This document shows, piece after piece, positions 17,695 to 26,645 of a stretch of 33,937 nt of DNA. Position 1 is the stretch's first letter. Every line of letters begins with the position of its first letter. Location: positions 1 through 33,937 of the forward strand of contig NZ_JAFBAT010000233.1 of NCBI RefSeq assembly GCF_019247615.1. Direction: 5' to 3'. The notes below the pieces were generated by a model. The model was not told the DNA's origin, did no database searches, and saw nothing but the letters and a program-made list of their open reading frames with translations. A program made the translations under genes and the position numbers. This DNA is from Mycobacterium sp. (GTDB lineage Bacteria > Actinomycetota > Actinomycetes > Mycobacteriales > Mycobacteriaceae).

Positions 17695-19109
17695 CGTCCG
17701 GCACCGTCATGCCGATCGTCCGCGTGGCCATTCTCGCGGACACCAGGCTGACGGAGATGGCGCTGCCCGCCGAGTTGCCGCTGCGCGAAATACTGCCCGC
17801 GGTTCAGCGGCTGGTCGTTCCCGCGGAGTCCAATGGTGACGGTGGTCTTCCCAACAACGCGGCTGCCCAGCTGAGCCTGGCGCCCATCGGCGGGGCGCCG
17901 TTCAGCCTCGACGCCAGCCTGGACACCGTGGGAGTCGTCGACGGGGACCTGCTGGCGCTGCAGCCGGTGCCCCCCGGCCCATCGGCACCCGGCATCGTCG
18001 AGGACATCGCCGACGCCGCGATGATTTTCTCGACATCGCGGCTGCGGCCTTGGGGCCCAAGACATATCCAGCGCGGGGCGCTGGCGGCGGCGATCGTGGT
18101 GGCGCTGCTGGCGACCGGCCTCGGGGTCACCTACCGGGTGGTCGCCGGCGGGTTGCCCGGGCTGGTCGCCGTCAGCGCGATCGCGGCGCTCACCGCGGTG
18201 CTTGGGCTGCTCACCACGGTGCGCTCGCCTCGCACCGGCATGGTGCTGACGATCGCCGCGCTGGTCCCCATCGGCGCGGCCCTGGCGCTGGCGGTGCCGG
18301 GGAGATTCGGGCCGGCGCAACTGATGTTGGCCGCCGCCGGTGTCACCGCATGGTCGCTGATCGCGTTGATGGTTCCGGCCGCCGAGCGCGAGCGGATCGT
18401 CGGCGTCTTCACCGCCACCGCGGTGATCGGTGCGGGAGTCTTGCTCGCCGCCGGGGCCGAATTGATCTGGCGGCTAACGTTATTGAGCATCGGCTGCGGG
18501 CTCATTGTGGCGGCCCTGCTGGTCACCGTCGAGGCGCCGCAGATGTCGGCGTTGTGGGCACGTTTCCCGCTACCGGTCATCCCGGCGCCGGGCGATCCCA
18601 CCCCGTCGGCGCCGTCGCTGCGGGTGCTCGAGGACCTGCCGCGGCGGGTGCGGATCGGCGATGCCCATCAGAGCGGGTTCATCGCCGCCGCGGTGCTGCT
18701 CAGCGCCCTCGGATCGGTGGCTATCGCGCTGCGTCCCGAGTCGCTGGGGGCCTGGGGCTGGTACGTTGTGGCGGCAACGGCCGCCGCATCCGTCCTGCGC
18801 GCCCGCGTGTGGGATTCGGCCGCCTGCAAGGCGTGGCTGCTCGCTCAGCCTTTCCTGGTCGCCGGTGCCCTGTCGGTGCTGTACACCGCGACGGGCCGCT
18901 ACACCGCGGCCCTGGGCGCGGTGGTGGTCCTTGCCGCGCTGGCGCTGGCGTGGGTGGTCGTGGCCCTGAACCCGAGCGTCGCGTCGCCGGACAGCTATTC
19001 GCTGCCGGTGCGCCGGTTGCTGGGCTTTGTCGCCGCCGGCCTCGACGCTTCCCTGATCCCGGTGATGGCGTACCTCGTGGGTCTTTTCGCGTGGGTGCTC
19101 GATCGATGA
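17691..19109 (+). CDS. eccD3: EccD3, ESX-3 membrane channel component
   Basis: 472 residues, the length I recall for M. tuberculosis EccD3. The N-terminal 95 residues form the ubiquitin-like cytosolic domain (PIVRVAILADTRLTEMALP and GVVDGDLLALQPV). The remainder is a run of about 11 hydrophobic helices. EccD dimers form the membrane vestibule of the EccBCDE core. I take GTG 17691 as the start; an internal ATG at 17709 begins the conserved part (MPIVRVAIL), so a slightly shorter product is possible. The upstream region holds the 10-codon frame noted separately. The stop overlaps the mycP3 start (ATGA). Confidence 0.96.
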   Translation: MTSGTVMPIVRVAILADTRLTEMALPAELPLREILPAVQRLVVPAESNGDGGLPNNAAAQLSLAPIGGAPFSLDASLDTVGVVDGDLLALQPVPPGPSAPGIVEDIADAAMIFSTSRLRPWGPRHIQRGALAAAIVVALLATGLGVTYRVVAGGLPGLVAVSAIAALTAVLGLLTTVRSPRTGMVLTIAALVPIGAALALAVPGRFGPAQLMLAAAGVTAWSLIALMVPAAERERIVGVFTATAVIGAGVLLAAGAELIWRLTLLSIGCGLIVAALLVTVEAPQMSALWARFPLPVIPAPGDPTPSAPSLRVLEDLPRRVRIGDAHQSGFIAAAVLLSALGSVAIALRPESLGAWGWYVVAATAAASVLRARVWDSAACKAWLLAQPFLVAGALSVLYTATGRYTAALGAVVVLAALALAWVVVALNPSVASPDSYSLPVRRLLGFVAAGLDASLIPVMAYLVGLFAWVLDR

Positions 19110-20518
19110 TCCGTGCCCGATTGGCTTGTATCACAGCCGGTTTCGTGGTTGCCACCGGTGCTTGCCCGTCGGCGGTTGCCATCAGCCCGCCGGCGGTCGA
19201 CCCGGGCGTGCCGCCGCCCAGCGGGACGCCGGGGCCCGGCCAACCGATGGAGCAGCGCGGCCCCTGCAGCACCTCCGGAGTCATCCCCGGCACCGACCCG
19301 GGTGCCGTGACGCCCAGCCAGACGATGATGAATCTTCCTGCGGCGTGGCAGTTTTCCCGGGGCGACGGCCAACTGGTGGCGGTCATAGACACCGGGGTGC
19401 GCCCCGGCCCGCGCCTGCCCAACGTCGATCCTGGCGGCGATTTCGTGGAAACGACCGACGGCCTGACCGATTGCGACGGGCACGGCACCCTGGTCGCCGG
19501 AATCATCGCCGGCCAGCCGGGAGACGACGGTTTCTCCGGGGTGGCGCCCGCGGCGCGGGTGGTGTCGATCCGGATGACGTCGGCGAAATTCTCGCCGCGC
19601 ACACCGGGCGGCGATCCGCTGCTGGAGCGGGCGTCCCTCGACGTCGCGACGCTGGCCCGGGCGATCGTTCACGCCGCCGACCTGGGTGCCAGGGTGATCA
19701 ATATCTCCGCGACGACCTGCCTGCCAGCCGACCGCCCGATCGACCAGGCCGCGCTGGGCGCGGCGATCCGGTACGCGGCGGTGGACAAGGACGCCGTGAT
19801 CGTCGCCGCCGCGGGCAACAGCGGGTCGACGGGATCGGTAGGTGGCGGAACCGCGGGAACCTCCTGCGAATCCAATCCGCTCACCGACCTGAGCCGGCCG
19901 GACGACGCGCGTAACTGGAACGGTGTCAAGTCGCTCTCCATCCCGTCGTGGTGGCAGCCGTATGTTCTCTCGGCGGCGTCGCTGGCACCGGACGGACAAC
20001 CGTCGAAATTCACCATGGCCGGGCCGTGGGTGGGCATCGCGGCACCCGGCGAAAGCATTGCGTCGGTGAGCAACCGCGACGGCGGCGGCCTCGCCAATGG
20101 CCTGCCCGACGACCACCAGCAGATGGTCGCGCTGAGCGGCACCAGCTACGCGGCCGGCTATGTCTCGGGCGTCGTGGCGCTGGTCCGCAGCAAGTATCCC
20201 GGGTTGACCGCCGCACAGGCGATACGCCGCATCACCGCGACCGCGCGTGGCGGCGCCCGGGCGCCCTCCGACGTCGTCGGCGCGGGCAGCGTGGACCCCG
20301 TCGCCGCGCTCACCTGGGAGCTGCCGGCCGGCGGGCCCAGCGGTGCGGGCGGACCGGCCGGCGCGCCAACGAAGCCGGTGGCCGTTCCGCCGGCGTCGGC
20401 GCCCAAGGACACCACACCGCGCACCGTCGCGTTCGCCGGAACCGCCGTGCTGGCCTTGGTTGTCGCGGCCGCCGCCGCGATCGCCGCAAGCACCCGACGG
20501 AAGGAGACCACCCCGTGA
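19106..20518 (+). CDS. mycP3: MycP3, ESX-3 mycosin (subtilisin-like serine protease)
   Basis: 470 residues from ATG 19106, overlapping the eccD3 stop. An N-terminal signal peptide (about 1-28, ending near VAIS) precedes a subtilisin domain. The catalytic triad is Asp95 (VAVIDTGV), His126 (CDGHGTLVAG) and Ser347 (LSGTSYAAG), with Asn238 (AAAGNSG) as oxyanion residue. A Pro/Gly linker leads to a C-terminal membrane helix at about 441-462 with a basic RRK end. Mycosins sit on the periplasmic face and cap the EccBCDE complex; they are required for secretion, partly independently of proteolysis. It is about nine residues longer than the M. tuberculosis protein as I recall it. Confidence 0.97.
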   Translation: MIRARLACITAGFVVATGACPSAVAISPPAVDPGVPPPSGTPGPGQPMEQRGPCSTSGVIPGTDPGAVTPSQTMMNLPAAWQFSRGDGQLVAVIDTGVRPGPRLPNVDPGGDFVETTDGLTDCDGHGTLVAGIIAGQPGDDGFSGVAPAARVVSIRMTSAKFSPRTPGGDPLLERASLDVATLARAIVHAADLGARVINISATTCLPADRPIDQAALGAAIRYAAVDKDAVIVAAAGNSGSTGSVGGGTAGTSCESNPLTDLSRPDDARNWNGVKSLSIPSWWQPYVLSAASLAPDGQPSKFTMAGPWVGIAAPGESIASVSNRDGGGLANGLPDDHQQMVALSGTSYAAGYVSGVVALVRSKYPGLTAAQAIRRITATARGGARAPSDVVGAGSVDPVAALTWELPAGGPSGAGGPAGAPTKPVAVPPASAPKDTTPRTVAFAGTAVLALVVAAAAAIAASTRRKETTP

Positions 20519-21513
20519 GCCCGTTTCGCTCGATACCGCCTTGCGGCAGCGGCCGAGTCACGCTGGCGCTGCTGGTGTTGGTGCCGGCCGTGTTGGCCTA
20601 CCCGTGGCGGTCGCCTCGCGAATACTGGTTGCTCGGCATCGCCGCCGCTGTTGTCATCGCGCTGTTCGGCTGGTGGAACGGCTTGCACTTAACCACGATC
20701 CTGCGCCGCCGCCTGGCGATGACGCGCCGTAGTGGTGGCTCCGAACCCGAAATGGCGCCGGCCACCGAGACGACCGTGCTGCTACGAATCGGGCCGCCGG
20801 TCGGAGACTCGGATGTGCTTCCGCTGCCGCTGATCGCCCGGTACCTGGACCGCTACGGCGTCCGCGCGGACAAGATCCGAATCACCAGCCGGGACAACGC
20901 ATTCGACGCGTCGAGGCGGGAGACCTGGATCGGGCTCACGGTGTCGGCGGCAGACAATTTGGCGGCGCTGCGCGCGCGTTCGTCGCGGATCCCCCTGCAC
21001 GAGACCGCCGAGGTCGCGGCGCGCCGGCTCGCCGACCACCTCCGCGAGATCGGATGGGAAGCCACCACGGTGGGGCCCGACGACATCCCGCGCGTGCTGG
21101 CCCCCGATGCCCGCGAAACCTGGCGGGGAGTGCAGCGGGGCACATCGGATCACGTTGCGGCATACCAGATCCGGGTCGACGACGCACTCCCCGAAACCCT
21201 GGCGGCGATCCCGTCGATTCCGGCGCGCGAGGTCTGCCTGGCGCTCGAGATCGCCGGTGACGGAACCCGCAACACGGTCGCCGCCGCGTGCGCCTTCCTG
21301 ACCGATACGCCGCCCGGCGCGAGGCCGCCGCTGGCCGGGCTGACTCCGCAGCGCGGCAATCACCGACCGGCGCTCACGGCGCTCGATCTGTTGTCCACGC
21401 GGCGACTCGACGGACACGCCGACGAACCCGTCGGCCTACTGGCGCGGCTGGCCTGGCCGACCCCGGTGGCCGGCGCCCATCGGGCACCGCTCGCCGAAAC
21501 GGCTAGAACATGA
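20515..21513 (+). CDS. eccE3: EccE3, ESX-3 membrane core component
   Basis: 332 residues from GTG 20515, which overlaps the mycP3 stop (GTGA), with AAGGAGA at 20500-20506 as ribosome-binding site. Two N-terminal membrane helices (about 15-30 and 40-56) precede a soluble domain with the EccE pattern (LLRIGPPVGDSDVLPLPLI). EccE lies at the edge of the EccBCDE complex. It ends the operon. The last 11 bp overlap the convergent alpha/beta hydrolase gene, so any terminator must lie within that gene. Confidence 0.95.
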   Translation: MSPFRSIPPCGSGRVTLALLVLVPAVLAYPWRSPREYWLLGIAAAVVIALFGWWNGLHLTTILRRRLAMTRRSGGSEPEMAPATETTVLLRIGPPVGDSDVLPLPLIARYLDRYGVRADKIRITSRDNAFDASRRETWIGLTVSAADNLAALRARSSRIPLHETAEVAARRLADHLREIGWEATTVGPDDIPRVLAPDARETWRGVQRGTSDHVAAYQIRVDDALPETLAAIPSIPAREVCLALEIAGDGTRNTVAAACAFLTDTPPGARPPLAGLTPQRGNHRPALTALDLLSTRRLDGHADEPVGLLARLAWPTPVAGAHRAPLAETART

Positions 21514-22693
21514 CCTCCCGCAGAAACGGTGTCATCCGCCGCAGGTAATCCAATTGGCTCACGTGCAGCACATGGCTGCCGGGGAACCAGTGCAGGGCGC
21601 AGCGATCCCAATGATTCCACAGCATCACGGCCTGCTCCGGTGGCGCCATTCGATCGCCGAGACCGGTGATGATCATCCGTCGGTCCTTCGCCACCCGCGG
21701 CCGGTAGTTCAGCGGGCAGTGGTAAGCCAGCCCGGCGGTTAGCTCGTCGCGCCCGATGTTGGACAACCGCAATCCCAAACCCAGCAGCTTGCTGGCCGGG
21801 AACCATTCGTCGAACATCGTCGCCGGGGTCACGACCGGGCAGTTGGGGATGACGGCTTCGAGCCGGTCGTCGACGGCCGCCAGCAACGCGGATGTGTAAC
21901 CGCCCAGCGATATCCCGGTCAACGCGATCCGGTCGACCCCGGTGTGGCGCAAATAGTCGATGATGGACCGAAAGTCGTGCACGGCCTGAGCCATCGCCTC
22001 TGCGAAACCGCCGAGCCCGCCGGCGAAATAACCGAAACCGCTGAACGGCGAGAACTTTTCGGCCCGCGGGCCGTGGAACGGAAGTGTGTACATCAACACG
22101 TCGTAGCCCGAGCGGTAATACCACGGCAGCGTGAAGAACCGCCCGTTGGCCAGATACGACGAGCCCATGAAACCGTGGATGACGCAGAGGGTGGGGTGCG
22201 GCCCGTCCGCATGACGCCAGTGCTGCGCGTGCACCACGTTGTTGGACCGCCAAGAGCTCCAGCGCGCGCGCATCGCCGGATTGATCGCGCGGAAGCTGGT
22301 GGGGAACGAGATGTTGTCCACCCTGCCGCGCGCGAGCCGTTCCGCGAACCGATTGGCGCGCCGAGCGGTGACCCGGGGCATGTGGGTGGGCGTCGGGAAC
22401 GACTTCTCCGGATCCCGCTCCGCCGCCAGCTCGGCGTAGAAACCCAGGCTGGCGCGTTCGCTCCCGGAGCGCACCGAGGTGGCGATGACGGCCGGGGTCA
22501 CCGTCGTGGCGAGCATCGATGCCACCGCGGTGCGCAGCGCGAGATCGCCGACCGAGGAGGCCTCCATGACCATTCGCTGACGGGGCGACAACGCCGAGGG
22601 CGGCGGCAAGCCGCCGGCGTCGGCGGGTACGTCGGCGCCGGGAACATCCGGAACGGGAACGGGGGGACCGAGCGGCTCCGCCTCGGGCTTCAC
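21503..22693 (-). CDS. alpha/beta hydrolase (Rv0293c-like)
   Basis: 396 residues from GTG 22693. The N-terminal 160 residues are an extension seen in this mycobacterial family. The hydrolase core begins at CVIHGFMGSSY (170-180), which holds the oxyanion HG motif. The nucleophile elbow is GISLGG with Ser262. Candidate acid and base are Asp347 (ITGLGDRMAPPEQ) and His374 or His377 (GSHVLHV). This pattern fits an esterase, lipase or peptidase; the substrate is unknown. It is convergent with eccE3 and divergent from tam, as in M. tuberculosis. There is no clear ribosome-binding site upstream of the GTG, which may mean leaderless translation. Confidence 0.85.
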   Translation of the reverse strand: MKPEAEPLGPPVPVPDVPGADVPADAGGLPPPSALSPRQRMVMEASSVGDLALRTAVASMLATTVTPAVIATSVRSGSERASLGFYAELAAERDPEKSFPTPTHMPRVTARRANRFAERLARGRVDNISFPTSFRAINPAMRARWSSWRSNNVVHAQHWRHADGPHPTLCVIHGFMGSSYLANGRFFTLPWYYRSGYDVLMYTLPFHGPRAEKFSPFSGFGYFAGGLGGFAEAMAQAVHDFRSIIDYLRHTGVDRIALTGISLGGYTSALLAAVDDRLEAVIPNCPVVTPATMFDEWFPASKLLGLGLRLSNIGRDELTAGLAYHCPLNYRPRVAKDRRMIITGLGDRMAPPEQAVMLWNHWDRCALHWFPGSHVLHVSQLDYLRRMTPFLREVMF

Positions 22694-22794
22694 GAACGCG
22701 ATGGTATCCCCGACTCGGTCGCCGCCGTGGCGGCATGCGGTAATACGGTTTGTCTATCAGCCGCCTCGGGATGGTGTTGATCAGGAGGACCGAC

Positions 22795-23580
22795 ATGTGG
22801 GATCCGAACGTCTACCTTGCCTTCGCGGATCATCGGAGCCGGCCCTTCTATGACCTGCTGTCGCGGGTGGGCGGCGAGCGTGCGCGTCGGGTGGTCGATC
22901 TCGGCTGCGGGCCGGGCCATTTGACGCAGTACCTGGCCCGCCGCTGGCCGCAGGCGACCATCGAGGCGATAGACAGCTCGCCGGAGATGGTCGCCGCCGC
23001 CAAGGAGCGCGGAATCGACGCCGTCATCGGTGACCTGCGCGAGTGGAAGCCCAAGCCCGACACCGACGTGGTGGTGAGCAACGCCGCCCTGCACTGGGTG
23101 CCCGAGCATTCCGACCTGCTGGTCCGGTGGGCCGGCGAGCTGGCGTCCGGATCGTGGATCGCCGTCCAGATACCGGCCAACTTCGACACCCCGTCACATG
23201 CCAGCGTGCGCGCGCTGGCCCGTCGTGAGCCCTACGCAAAGGCCATGCGGGACATACCATTTCGTGTCGGAGCGGTAGTCCAGCCGCCGACTCATTACGT
23301 CAACCTGCTGCTGGACGCCGGCTGCAAGGTCGACGCTTGGGAGAGCACATACCTGCACCAGCTGACCGGTGAGCACCCGGTGCTGGAATGGATCACCGGC
23401 ACGGCGCTGGTCCCGGTCCGCGAGCGGCTCGACGACGAACGCTGGGAACAGTTCCGGCAGGAACTCATTCCACTGCTCGATGACGCCTACCCGCGGAGGG
23501 CCGACGGTACGACGATTTTTCCCTTCCGCAGGGTGTTCATCGTCGCCCAAGCCGGTGGCGGGCATCGCTCGCGTGGGTAA
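22795..23580 (+). CDS. tam: trans-aconitate 2-methyltransferase
   Basis: 261 residues, the same length as I recall for M. tuberculosis Tam (Rv0294). The ATG at 22795 follows a strong CAGGAGGA site, and the protein begins [10 protein letters not shown]; in-frame codons further upstream are not conserved. SAM motif I is [11 protein letters not shown], followed by the acidic [10 protein letters not shown] and the [14 protein letters not shown] block. Tam methylates trans-aconitate, a spontaneous inhibitor of aconitase, in the cytosol, which relieves the citric acid cycle. The 3' end overlaps the convergent sulfatase gene by 44 bp. Confidence 0.95.
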   Translation: MWDPNVYLAFADHRSRPFYDLLSRVGGERARRVVDLGCGPGHLTQYLARRWPQATIEAIDSSPEMVAAAKERGIDAVIGDLREWKPKPDTDVVVSNAALHWVPEHSDLLVRWAGELASGSWIAVQIPANFDTPSHASVRALARREPYAKAMRDIPFRVGAVVQPPTHYVNLLLDAGCKVDAWESTYLHQLTGEHPVLEWITGTALVPVRERLDDERWEQFRQELIPLLDDAYPRRADGTTIFPFRRVFIVAQAGGGHRSRG

Positions 23581-24997
23581 CGTCGGTCGCCCGGGGCTCT
23601 TCGATTCCTCGGTCGGCCGCGATGGCGGAGCTGCTGTTCGGCTTCATCCGATGAATCCGTAGATACGTCTCCGTGTAACGCACCGCGATCCGGGAACCGG
23701 CGAACTCCGACGGTATGACGTCGCCGGTGCGCTGGCGCCAATCGTGCAGACGCACCGCCATATCGGCCGCGATCGCGTCGACCGCAGCCCCAATGCACGT
23801 GTCACCCGCGAGCAAGTTGTTGCTCTCGGTGGGATCGGTGCGCAGATCGTAGAGTTCGCGCTCCGGCCGCGGACCCTGCACGTACGGTGCGACGGCCAGT
23901 CCCGACGGGCTTTCCTGGATGTCCAACGGCATGTCGAGCAATGGCCGGTGCGCGTAGTTTTCGATGTAGCTGTATTCCTTGGTGCGGATGGCGCGGATGG
24001 GGTCGAAAGAGTCGTGATAGGTCTTGGTGGTGTACACGTGATTTCGGACGGGTTCGGCGTGTGCGTCGGGCGCAAGCAACGCGCCGGCGTGTGACACGCC
24101 GTCGACGTCGGCCGGCGCCTTCAGCCCCAACAGGCCGAGCACGGTAGGCACCACGTCGACGCCGCTGAACAGTTCGTCGTAGACCCGGTGGGGAATATCC
24201 CGGTTCGTCGGTGGGCGGATGATCATCGCGATGCCGGTTCCGGCGTCGTAGAGCGTGGATTTCGCGCGCGGAAACGCCGGGCCGTGATCAGTGAAGAACA
24301 CCACCCAGGTGTTCGCGTCCAGCCCCGTCCGGGTCAACGTATCGAGCAGCCGGCCCACCGCCGTGTCCGCCGCGGCGATCGCGCCGTAGAAGTCCGCGAG
24401 GTCACCGCGAACCTCGGGGGAATCGGGCAGGTAGTCGGGCGGATCCACGGCGGCGCTGTCGGCCGGAACGTATCGGTCGTGCGGGTAGGGACGGTGCGTT
24501 TCGAAGAATCCCGCGGTCAACAGGAACGGTTGGACGGAAACGCCCTCGGCGGCCTCGCGGTGCCACTCTTCAAGCCATTCGTTGGCCTGGCCCACCACGT
24601 ACTCGCAATAGGAGTTCGACACGTCAAACTCGTCGAAGCCCAGCCGCTTCGGATACGACGTCTCGTGCTGCATGCCGAAAAGTGCTGAGTAGTAACCCGA
24701 TTCGCCTAGTATCTGGGGCAGTGTGCGGACGCGGCTGCGGTATTCCCAGCCGAGGTGGGCCAGGCCCACGAGCCCATTGCTTTGCGGGTAGCGGCCGGTG
24801 AACAGCGATCCGCGCGACGGCGAGCACAGCGGCGCGGTGGCGTGTGCCCGAGTGAACAGGATGCCTTCGGCGGCGAGCCGGTCCAGTCGAGGGCTGGACA
24901 CATCCGGGTGGCCGTAGGCGCCGAGATATCGCCCCAGGTCGTGCCAATGCACGATCAGCACGTTTTCTTTCGCCTCGTTGGCGCGTTGGGCCGTCAT
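23537..24997 (-). CDS. type I (formylglycine) sulfatase (Rv0296c-like)
   Basis: 486 residues from ATG 24997, with a GAGGTGA ribosome-binding site. The sulfatase signature CSPSR (58-62) provides Cys58, to be converted to formylglycine by a separate enzyme. Metal ligands include Asp20 (VHWHD) and Asp237-His238 (FFTDHG), with Lys246 nearby. There is no signal peptide, so it is probably cytosolic. The closest relative I recall is Rv0296c. In M. tuberculosis, a trehalose sulfotransferase gene (Rv0295c) lies between it and tam; here that gene is absent and the two genes overlap tail to tail by 44 bp. The substrate is unknown. Confidence 0.92.
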   Translation of the reverse strand: MTAQRANEAKENVLIVHWHDLGRYLGAYGHPDVSSPRLDRLAAEGILFTRAHATAPLCSPSRGSLFTGRYPQSNGLVGLAHLGWEYRSRVRTLPQILGESGYYSALFGMQHETSYPKRLGFDEFDVSNSYCEYVVGQANEWLEEWHREAAEGVSVQPFLLTAGFFETHRPYPHDRYVPADSAAVDPPDYLPDSPEVRGDLADFYGAIAAADTAVGRLLDTLTRTGLDANTWVVFFTDHGPAFPRAKSTLYDAGTGIAMIIRPPTNRDIPHRVYDELFSGVDVVPTVLGLLGLKAPADVDGVSHAGALLAPDAHAEPVRNHVYTTKTYHDSFDPIRAIRTKEYSYIENYAHRPLLDMPLDIQESPSGLAVAPYVQGPRPERELYDLRTDPTESNNLLAGDTCIGAAVDAIAADMAVRLHDWRQRTGDVIPSEFAGSRIAVRYTETYLRIHRMKPNSSSAIAADRGIEEPRATDVTHASDARHRLGRR

Positions 24998-25160
24998 ACC
25001 GTCACCTCGACGCGCGACGATACCGCAGCCGCAGCTGGTGTCACGCGACTCCGACCGCGTCGCGGCCGGCCCCGGTTTGACAGCTGCGTTCGCGGGCGTC
25101 ACGCCGGCGCGAGCAAGGGGCGGCCGGTTTCGCCAGCGCGTGCCGGTGGGCGCATTCGGC

Positions 25161-25826
25161 CTACCTGATGGCGCCCGGCACCCGATCCCATCGGTTCTCG
25201 CTGACGAATTCCGACAGCGGTCGCCCGAAGGCCCAGCCGTCCAGCTCCAAGGCGGGACGATCCGGAAATTCGGGCACCGGCCCCAGGCACAGGATGGCCA
25301 CGGGCTCGGCATCCGCGGGCATCGCAAGCAGCTCGGCCAACCGGTGGGGATCGAACAGCGAAACCCAGCCCATCCCAAGGCCTTCGGACCGGGCCGCCAG
25401 CCACAGGTTCTGGATCGCGCACGACACCGACGCGAGGTCCATCTGTGGCAGCGTCCGCCGCCCGAAAACGTGCGGCTCCCGGTTGGCGCACAGCGCCACC
25501 ACGAAGAGCTCGGCGCATTCCAGGATGCCTTCGACTTTCAGTGCGAGAAACTCCTCGGCCCGCTCACCCAGGGCGGCGGCGGTGAGCCGGCGCTCTTCGT
25601 CGACCAGCGCGTGTATGCGTCGGCGCAGCGAGTCATCGGTGATCCGGATGAAGCGCCACGGCTGCATCAGGCCCACGCTGGGAGCCGCGTGCGCGGCCTG
25701 CAACAGGCGCGCCAGCACATCTTCTGCCACCACGCGGCCCGGTACGAAGCGGCGCATGTCGCGCCGCTCGGAGATCACACGGTAAACGGCCTGCCGCTCT
25801 TGGGGGCTGAACGCCTGATCGGACAC
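25161..25826 (-). CDS. bluB: BluB, 5,6-dimethylbenzimidazole synthase
   Basis: 221 residues, nitroreductase fold. BluB hallmarks are visible: the SERRDMRRF start of the fold (19-27), APSVGLMQPWRFI (48-60), and the GMGWVSLFDP block (151-160) with a serine (Ser156) where S. meliloti BluB has a catalytic serine. BluB uses reduced FMN and oxygen to fragment FMN, making 5,6-dimethylbenzimidazole, the lower ligand of cobalamin. It corresponds to Rv0306. The 163 bp between it and the sulfatase start contain no recognisable gene; the M. tuberculosis genes Rv0297 to Rv0305c are missing here. It is divergent from the small membrane-protein gene at 25863. Confidence 0.9.
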   Translation of the reverse strand: MSDQAFSPQERQAVYRVISERRDMRRFVPGRVVAEDVLARLLQAAHAAPSVGLMQPWRFIRITDDSLRRRIHALVDEERRLTAAALGERAEEFLALKVEGILECAELFVVALCANREPHVFGRRTLPQMDLASVSCAIQNLWLAARSEGLGMGWVSLFDPHRLAELLAMPADAEPVAILCLGPVPEFPDRPALELDGWAFGRPLSEFVSENRWDRVPGAIR

Positions 25827-25862
25827 GGGGCCATCCTAGGAAATCCGCGCTAGCGTGAGCCG

Positions 25863-26144
25863 GTGAAAGTTTCCGATGTCTTCGACCAGCTGCCCGCCAA
25901 CGGCGCATACGGGGAGCCCTACAGGACGGCCGACGGCGCCACGGTGATCCCCGTTGCCAAACCTGTCGGCGTCTTCGTCATCCGCGGCGGCGAGGCTTCC
26001 TGGGTACCAGCGCTGGATTCCAACCGGATTGCGCTGATCGGGGTGCTCACCGGCCTGGCGGCAGCGGTGATCGGCGCCCTGGCGGTGCTGCGGCAGCCGC
26101 CCTGGCCCCGGATCACGATCACCGAACGCCGTCACGGGCTGTAA
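25863..26144 (+). CDS. short GerW/YtfJ-like membrane protein
   Basis: 93 residues from GTG 25863. The N-terminal part AYGEPYRTADGATVIPVAK resembles the start of the GerW/YtfJ sporulation-protein family (GEP...VIPxA), and PVGVFVIRGGEASWVPALDS resembles that family's end. The Gly-rich centre normally between these parts is missing, so the two halves join at residue 33. A membrane helix follows at about 55-78 (RIALIGVLTGLAAAVIGALAVL). Actinobacterial homologues occur outside sporulation and have no known role. It lies 36 bp from the divergent bluB start, and its end overlaps the convergent gene by 13 bp. The family call is from memory of motifs and should be treated as tentative. Confidence 0.6.
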   Translation: MKVSDVFDQLPANGAYGEPYRTADGATVIPVAKPVGVFVIRGGEASWVPALDSNRIALIGVLTGLAAAVIGALAVLRQPPWPRITITERRHGL

Positions 26145-26626
26145 GTGACGCCGACCGCCCGGAACACGTATTCCGGCGGCATGTCGAAGCCCAGCGATCG
26201 TCGCGGCAGTCCGGCGAGCACGTCGGTCGGGATGGCCGCCTTGTAGTGCAGCGACAGCTTGCCGCTGAACGTCTCGTCAATCCGGGCTGTCTTGGTATCG
26301 AGGTCGACGTGGACCCGCAGGCCGGTGGACGAAATCTCGGCCTTCGCGGGGCCGGCCTGCGGCGCATCCCAAGCCACATCGACGGTCGGTCCTGCGAGTT
26401 TGGGCAGCATGGACAGCGTCGCCAGAACCCGCTTGGCGGTGAAGACCAGGGAACCGCTGTAGCTGGCGACGCTGTGTTGCAGCCGGACGCCGGGGATGGC
26501 GCCGCTGAATCGCCTGGTCACCGGAACATAATCGGCCAGGTAGACGATGCCCTCCGCCTCGGCCTCGGCGTGCAGATCGTCGGGTAGCTTGCCGATGCCG
26601 AACAACCTGCGAACAAAGACGGCCAT
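26132..26626 (-). CDS. conserved mycobacterial protein of unknown function (Rv0307c-like)
   Basis: 164 residues from ATG 26626; upstream in-frame codons would run into the PAP2 gene and encode a low-complexity Thr/Ala stretch, so the shorter form is chosen. It begins MAVFVRRLFGIGKLPDDL and appears rich in beta strands (SYSGSLVFTAKRVLATLSM, GLRVHVDLDTKTARIDETF). It has no signal peptide, membrane helix or catalytic motif that I recognise. Length and position match Rv0307c, between bluB and the PAP2 gene. The repeated short strands suggest a small barrel or lipid-binding type fold, but that is a guess. It is divergent from the PAP2 gene with almost no space, so the promoters must overlap coding sequence. 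Confidence 0.7.
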   Translation of the reverse strand: MAVFVRRLFGIGKLPDDLHAEAEAEGIVYLADYVPVTRRFSGAIPGVRLQHSVASYSGSLVFTAKRVLATLSMLPKLAGPTVDVAWDAPQAGPAKAEISSTGLRVHVDLDTKTARIDETFSGKLSLHYKAAIPTDVLAGLPRRSLGFDMPPEYVFRAVGVTYSP

Positions 26627-26645
26627 GACGCCAGTATTACTCGCT

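Noticed and set aside
22721..22734. GCCGCC-GT-GGCGGC palindrome between the hydrolase gene and tam
   Set aside because: Short GC-only palindromes are common by chance at this base composition; no further symmetry supports an operator or terminator.
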